Assembly (NCBI GenBank): GCA_022661535.1
Contig: JAKULF010000006.1
Coordinates: 2,971,001-3,035,000, forward strand
Reading direction: 5' to 3'
Source of the DNA: Eutypa lata
Lineage: Eukaryota; Ascomycota; Sordariomycetes; Xylariales; Diatrypaceae
DNA: 64,000 bases
A program made the translations under genes and the position numbers. The notes below the pieces were generated by a model. The model was not told the origin of the DNA. It was given only the letters and a program-made list of their open reading frames with translations, and did no database searches. Positions 60,577 to 64,000 of the stretch are shown here, one piece after another. Numbering within the stretch: the stretch's first letter is position 1; each line of letters begins with the position of its first letter.

Positions 60577-61205
60577 GGTTACCCGTAGGCCTATAAGCAT
60601 GCCGCAAGCCCTATCCACTTCGCATTCGCGAAATAAGCTGCAAAACCTTAAAATAAAACAAAACCGTGAAATAACTTTTTATTATAAAAAATCAAGGATT
60701 TTTAACTTTAAAAATTTATAACTTTACGAATAAAAATTAAAAAAATATAAAAAAAGTAATTATAATAATATATTTAAATAAAATAATTTTTATAATTTTT
60801 ATAATTTTAAAAAGTTTTAAATTAATAAATTATTAATAAAAAGCGTATTTTTTTTATATAAAATTTTATCGTAAAAAATTTAATTATATAATTAAATTAT
60901 ATTTTTAATAAATATAAATTATTTAAAACTTTAATAATTTAATTTAAAAAAATTAATTTATAATATAATTTTTTTTTAAATATTATAAATTTTATATATA
61001 ATTTTTTAAAATTATTTTTTTAATTTTACGATTTTTATTAACTTTATAAATTATAATCGCGTTTTAAAGAAATCTCGATTTATATATAAAATACATACAT
61101 TTCAAAAGTTGTTTTAAGGTTTTGCTTTGTTTTAAGGTTTTACAGCCCACTTTGCGAATGCGAAGTGGATAGGGCCTGCGGCACGCCCATAGGCCCACGG
61201 GTACC
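60577..61205. mobile_element. TIR element with RIP-mutated interior
   Basis: A 629-bp element bounded by imperfect terminal inverted repeats: left arm 60577-60665, right arm 61118-61205 (about 88 bp each). The arms share the core CCCTATCCACTTCGCATTCG and its complement. Where they differ, the left arm mostly has A where the complement of the right arm has G, i.e. G:C to A:T transitions. The 452-bp interior is almost pure A/T with no reading frame, as expected after RIP. Length and structure fit a non-autonomous DNA transposon. No clear target-site duplication is visible. Confidence 0.75.
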
Positions 61206-61494
61206 ACACTTACTTCTGAGCAAAGCTAAATGCTTACATAAGGTTCCATTCACTTACTAGCCTCTAGAATTCATACATACGTTAATGACATGTGGTCACA
61301 GCGTAAATGGGCGCGAAGGACACTTTGTTCTTGAAACCCAAAAATAATTGTAATTAGGAACAACGTGTAACATATTCTAAGTTTCTACTCTATTTTCTAA
61401 GCAACTTCCATTCCTTTTACACCCTTTTTAATTCTCAACTACATCAATCTTTTTCTATTTCGCATGGTGCGCCTTTCATCGCAATCTTTTCATC
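61206..61494. promoter_or_regulatory. Sec62 upstream region
   Basis: 289 bp between the TIR element and the Sec62 ATG. Pyrimidine-rich sequence precedes the start. No distinct motif is seen. Confidence 0.4.
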
Positions 61495-62859
61495 ATGCAG
61501 AATCCTCAGAATCCTCCAATGCCGATGCCAGTGCCTCCCCCGGGAGCGCAGATGCCCTCCCCTCAGCAGATCGCCGCCATGCAACAGCAACTGGCCGCAG
61601 AAGCTCAGAAACACGGCATGACAGTCCCCCAATTCGTCGAACAACTGAAGAAACAACGTATGGAGCAGATGCAGAAAATGCAGCAGCAGCAACAACAACA
61701 ACAGGGACAGGGTGGACAGGGTGGCCCTCAAGGACCTCAAGGGCCTCAGGGACCTCCTCAGCAACGCCCTCCTCCACAACCTCAGCCTATCCGACCAGGA
61801 CCTCCTAACCCAGTCGCTATCGCGCTTGCGAATTTCTTGAAGGGTCAAAGCCTGAAGCCTCGCACTAGTATTTTCAATGGAGAGCGCAAGGACATGTTCC
61901 GTGGTAAATAATCATGACCTATCAAAATAAGTAGACGGTGCATCCAACTTACACATGCTATCTAGTCAAGCGAGCGCTGAGAGCCCTCGAGTCGCCTGCC
62001 TACGCGAAAGCTCGTGCGAAGAACCCTGCACTCCCAGAGATAAAGGACCGGGCGAGTCTCGAAAATGCCTTCAAGTTGCTACCGATGTCGATGCTGGCGC
62101 TACGAGTTAGCAAGATGGACCCTCATGCGGGCCACGACCATGGACCCAAGAAGACTAAGCGTGTGAAGGGACTTTGGACCGTGAAGATAGAGTAAGTCAA
62201 CTCCAAACACCTGCATCACGCTGTTCGCAATGTTGCTTTGGGTAGTAAAAATGACTGACATGAAGCTCGATAGGCCGCAACAAGAGGCGAAAGACGATAT
62301 GTATTATATCTGGTTATACGAGGGTAGCCAAGTGATGCGCAAGGTCTATGGTGCCCTTGCATTGGGCGTTGTCTTCTTGATCGTTCTATATCCCCTATGG
62401 CCATTGGTACTGCGACAAGGAGTCTACTACCTCAGTTGGGGCTTCCTCGGTCTCCTCGGTCTCTTCTTCCTCATGGCTATCTTCCGTGTTATCCTGTTCT
62501 GCGTCACATACTTCGTTACCCCTCCTGGTCTCTGGCTTTACCCCAACCTGTGGGAGGACGTTTCTTTCATGGACAGTTTCCGACCCGTCTGGGCTTGGCA
62601 TGAGGTGTGTAATAGTATCCCCCTATGTTTTCCCGAAACAGCATACTAACAAAGCCACTAGACCGAAAAGCCCAAGAAGAAGAAGAAGGGCAAGCAATCC
62701 GCATCGGGTGCTCAGGTGGCTGCTCAGTTTGCGGCCTCCCAGGGCCAAGCTGCTCCGCCGACGGCAACGACGACTGCTACGGAAACTGAGATACAAACGG
62801 CTCCACAGCAGAGATCCTATGTTGCCCCGAAGGTCGAGGAGCTTGCGGACGATGAATGA
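61495..62859 (+). CDS. SEC62: Sec62, ER protein translocation subunit
   Basis: Four exons, 61495-61903, 61966-62191, 62274-62604 and 62662-62859, give 387 residues. The N-terminal part is Pro/Gln/Gly-rich with a polyQ tract (QQQQQQQQ) before the conserved LANFLKGQSLKPRTSIFNGERKD, split here across VAIALANFLKG and FNGERKDMFR. It is followed by the cytosolic Sec62 domain (RVKRALRALES, LLPMSMLALRV). Two TM helices lie at about 237-258 and 267-295 (ALALGVVFLIVLYPLWP; FLGLLGLFFLMAIFRVILF). The loop WLYPNLWEDVSFMDSFRPVW is a family hallmark, and the tail is lysine-rich (KPKKKKKGKQ). It works with Sec63/Sec71/Sec72 in post-translational import into the ER. It is a conserved housekeeping gene and marks the end of accessory DNA. 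Confidence 0.95.
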
Positions 62860-63232
62860 GAGTGAGGTGACAAGCATTTTGATGGCGTTAGGGGCGTTAG
62901 CTTCATCAAGGAGAACACTGTACTATTTAAGCCCTTATTAATTCGGCGAGAGAAAAACTTGATCGATCTCTGCTTGTTTCTTGCGGTCTTCTATGCATAA
63001 AAGGGTCTATCATTCCACCACAATGAGCAGATCCATGTTAGGAGTTTGGTTTTTTTTTGGGGGTTTTTTTTCCCCCTAAGCACATTGTGTATTGCTATTA
63101 TCATAGCTCGAAGAGAGCCCATGTCTGGATAGCAGGTAGAGTGTAAACATTATCATTTAAGACCCCAAAAAGGTCTTATTTCTTCTATATGTCTGGTGCT
63201 TGACTAGCGACTTTTATGATTGTATACAAAAT
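62860..63232. other. Intergenic, convergent 3' ends
   Basis: The gap between the 3' ends of Sec62 and RNase T2. T-rich and G-rich homopolymer tracts lie at about 63050-63075. Nothing else is seen. Confidence 0.5.
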
Positions 63233-63884
63233 CTACACCTCGGAGCCCTCAGTGCGCTCATAATACCAAATAGCGCCCGGTGTCGTGGCGCAGCTTGTGA
63301 GCCGGCCCCCGGTGATGTTCGCCGGGACCGGCAGCGCTTCACCCCGTTGCGGCCGGCCAAAAACATGGTAGTAGTACCACATCTCGGAGAGGACCGTGTA
63401 CCCAGCATCGCTGGTTCCGCGGCCGGCCTCCGTCTCGTTGTAACGCGGACCGGAGCACCCGATGTACGGTAACTCGCCGAAACTGGTTGTAAGTGGAGCC
63501 TGAGTATCACATTTTAGAAGTCAGCAAGCAGCGCTCTATGTACGCCAGGTAAACTATCCTCTGATAATAACTACCCAGGATGACTTTTTCTTCTTTTTCT
63601 TCTTCTTTTCTGTCTTTCATTTAAGGGAATAGTAACCCACCTGGATATCGGACAGCGAATACGCAGTCGTATTACACGGTGTCACGCCGGCCTCCGCTAG
63701 CCACTGCCACGTTGGCAGCCGCTGTTGGTACGTCACGACCGTCTCGAAGAAGTCAAGCACGTCCTCGTGCGGCTTTGCTAGCGGCCCGTAGCACTCCGCA
63801 TCGAAGCTGCTGAAGCACGTCGCGTGCTTCGAGTACTCGTGCGCCCAGAGGACGGCGCTGCGCTGGTTCTGCCCGAGCCAGTGT
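63233..63884 (-). CDS. Ribonuclease T2, 3' part (5' end beyond window)
   Basis: Two exons are visible: 63884-63641 and 63499-63233, joined in phase 0 (GTGGGT...CTCAG), 170 residues. LWAHEYSKHATC is the second conserved active-site block of RNase T2 (usually H-E-W-x-K-H-G-T-C), with the catalytic Glu and His present. It is followed by EDVLDFFETVV, LPTWQWLAEAGVTP and the tail LPYIGCSGPRYNET with FGRP and a final IWYYER. Cys spacing fits the usual disulfides. The first active-site block (HGLWP) and the signal peptide must lie upstream, past an intron that starts at 63885 and runs toward the right edge. The enzyme cleaves RNA and is normally secreted or vacuolar. Confidence 0.88.
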
Positions 63885-64000
63885 CTGTTGTTTTGCGAAC
63901 GAACGAGTGTTAATTAACATCATAACTACATGCTAGGACTATGCGTATATAGGTATATAGGTAAGGGAAGAAAACTGGGGCTGGGGTCGGAGGGAGGAGG

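Overview
The window is nuclear DNA of a filamentous ascomycete (Pezizomycotina). The evidence is many short GT-AG introns of roughly 50-170 nt with branch sites, A:T-only tracts typical of repeat-induced point mutation (RIP), a highly reducing polyketide synthase (PKS), Zn2Cys6 and GMC families, and a fungal-type Sec62. Order or genus cannot be fixed from sequence alone. The gene models below were built by hand, joining exons on frame, splice-site and protein-family grounds. Reading-frame arithmetic closes for every multi-exon model given as intact.

Region 1 (1-10.5 kb) is decayed, subtelomere-like or transposon-border DNA. It holds a 4.15 kb RIP-saturated AT block, a frameshifted RTA1-family gene, a tannase/feruloyl esterase remnant, a broken GH78-like glycosidase and a tRNA-like locus with an A box, two B boxes and a T-run terminator. 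Region 2 (10.9-24.9 kb) is mostly ordinary genes on the minus strand: an SRPK-like kinase lacking its catalytic Asp, a six-exon HExxH protein whose zinc motif is completed by a 19-nt microexon, an inositol monophosphatase, a single-pass glycine-rich membrane protein, a membrane-anchored histidine acid phosphatase, an alpha/beta hydrolase and the tail of a lost MFS transporter.

Region 3 (26.6-56.4 kb) is a biosynthetic gene cluster: Zn2Cys6 regulator, secreted GMC oxidoreductase, zinc alcohol dehydrogenase, 14-TM-type MFS exporter, DUF3237 protein, DUF4188 monooxygenase-like protein, flavin monooxygenase, polytopic membrane protein and a 2355-residue PKS (KS-AT-DH-degenerate MT-ER-KR-ACP). A plausible flow is that the PKS builds a reduced unmethylated chain, the flavin enzymes, ADH and GMC enzyme oxidise it, the DUF3237/DUF4188/membrane proteins perform unassigned tailoring or cyclisation, and the MFS protein exports the product. 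The PKS has no release domain. Several intergenic regions of the cluster carry CGG/CCG palindromes that the regulator could bind.

Region 4 (57.4-64 kb) returns to general genes: a disordered unknown protein, a 629-bp element with about 88-bp terminal inverted repeats and a RIP-mutated interior, Sec62, and the 3' part of a ribonuclease T2 running off the right edge.
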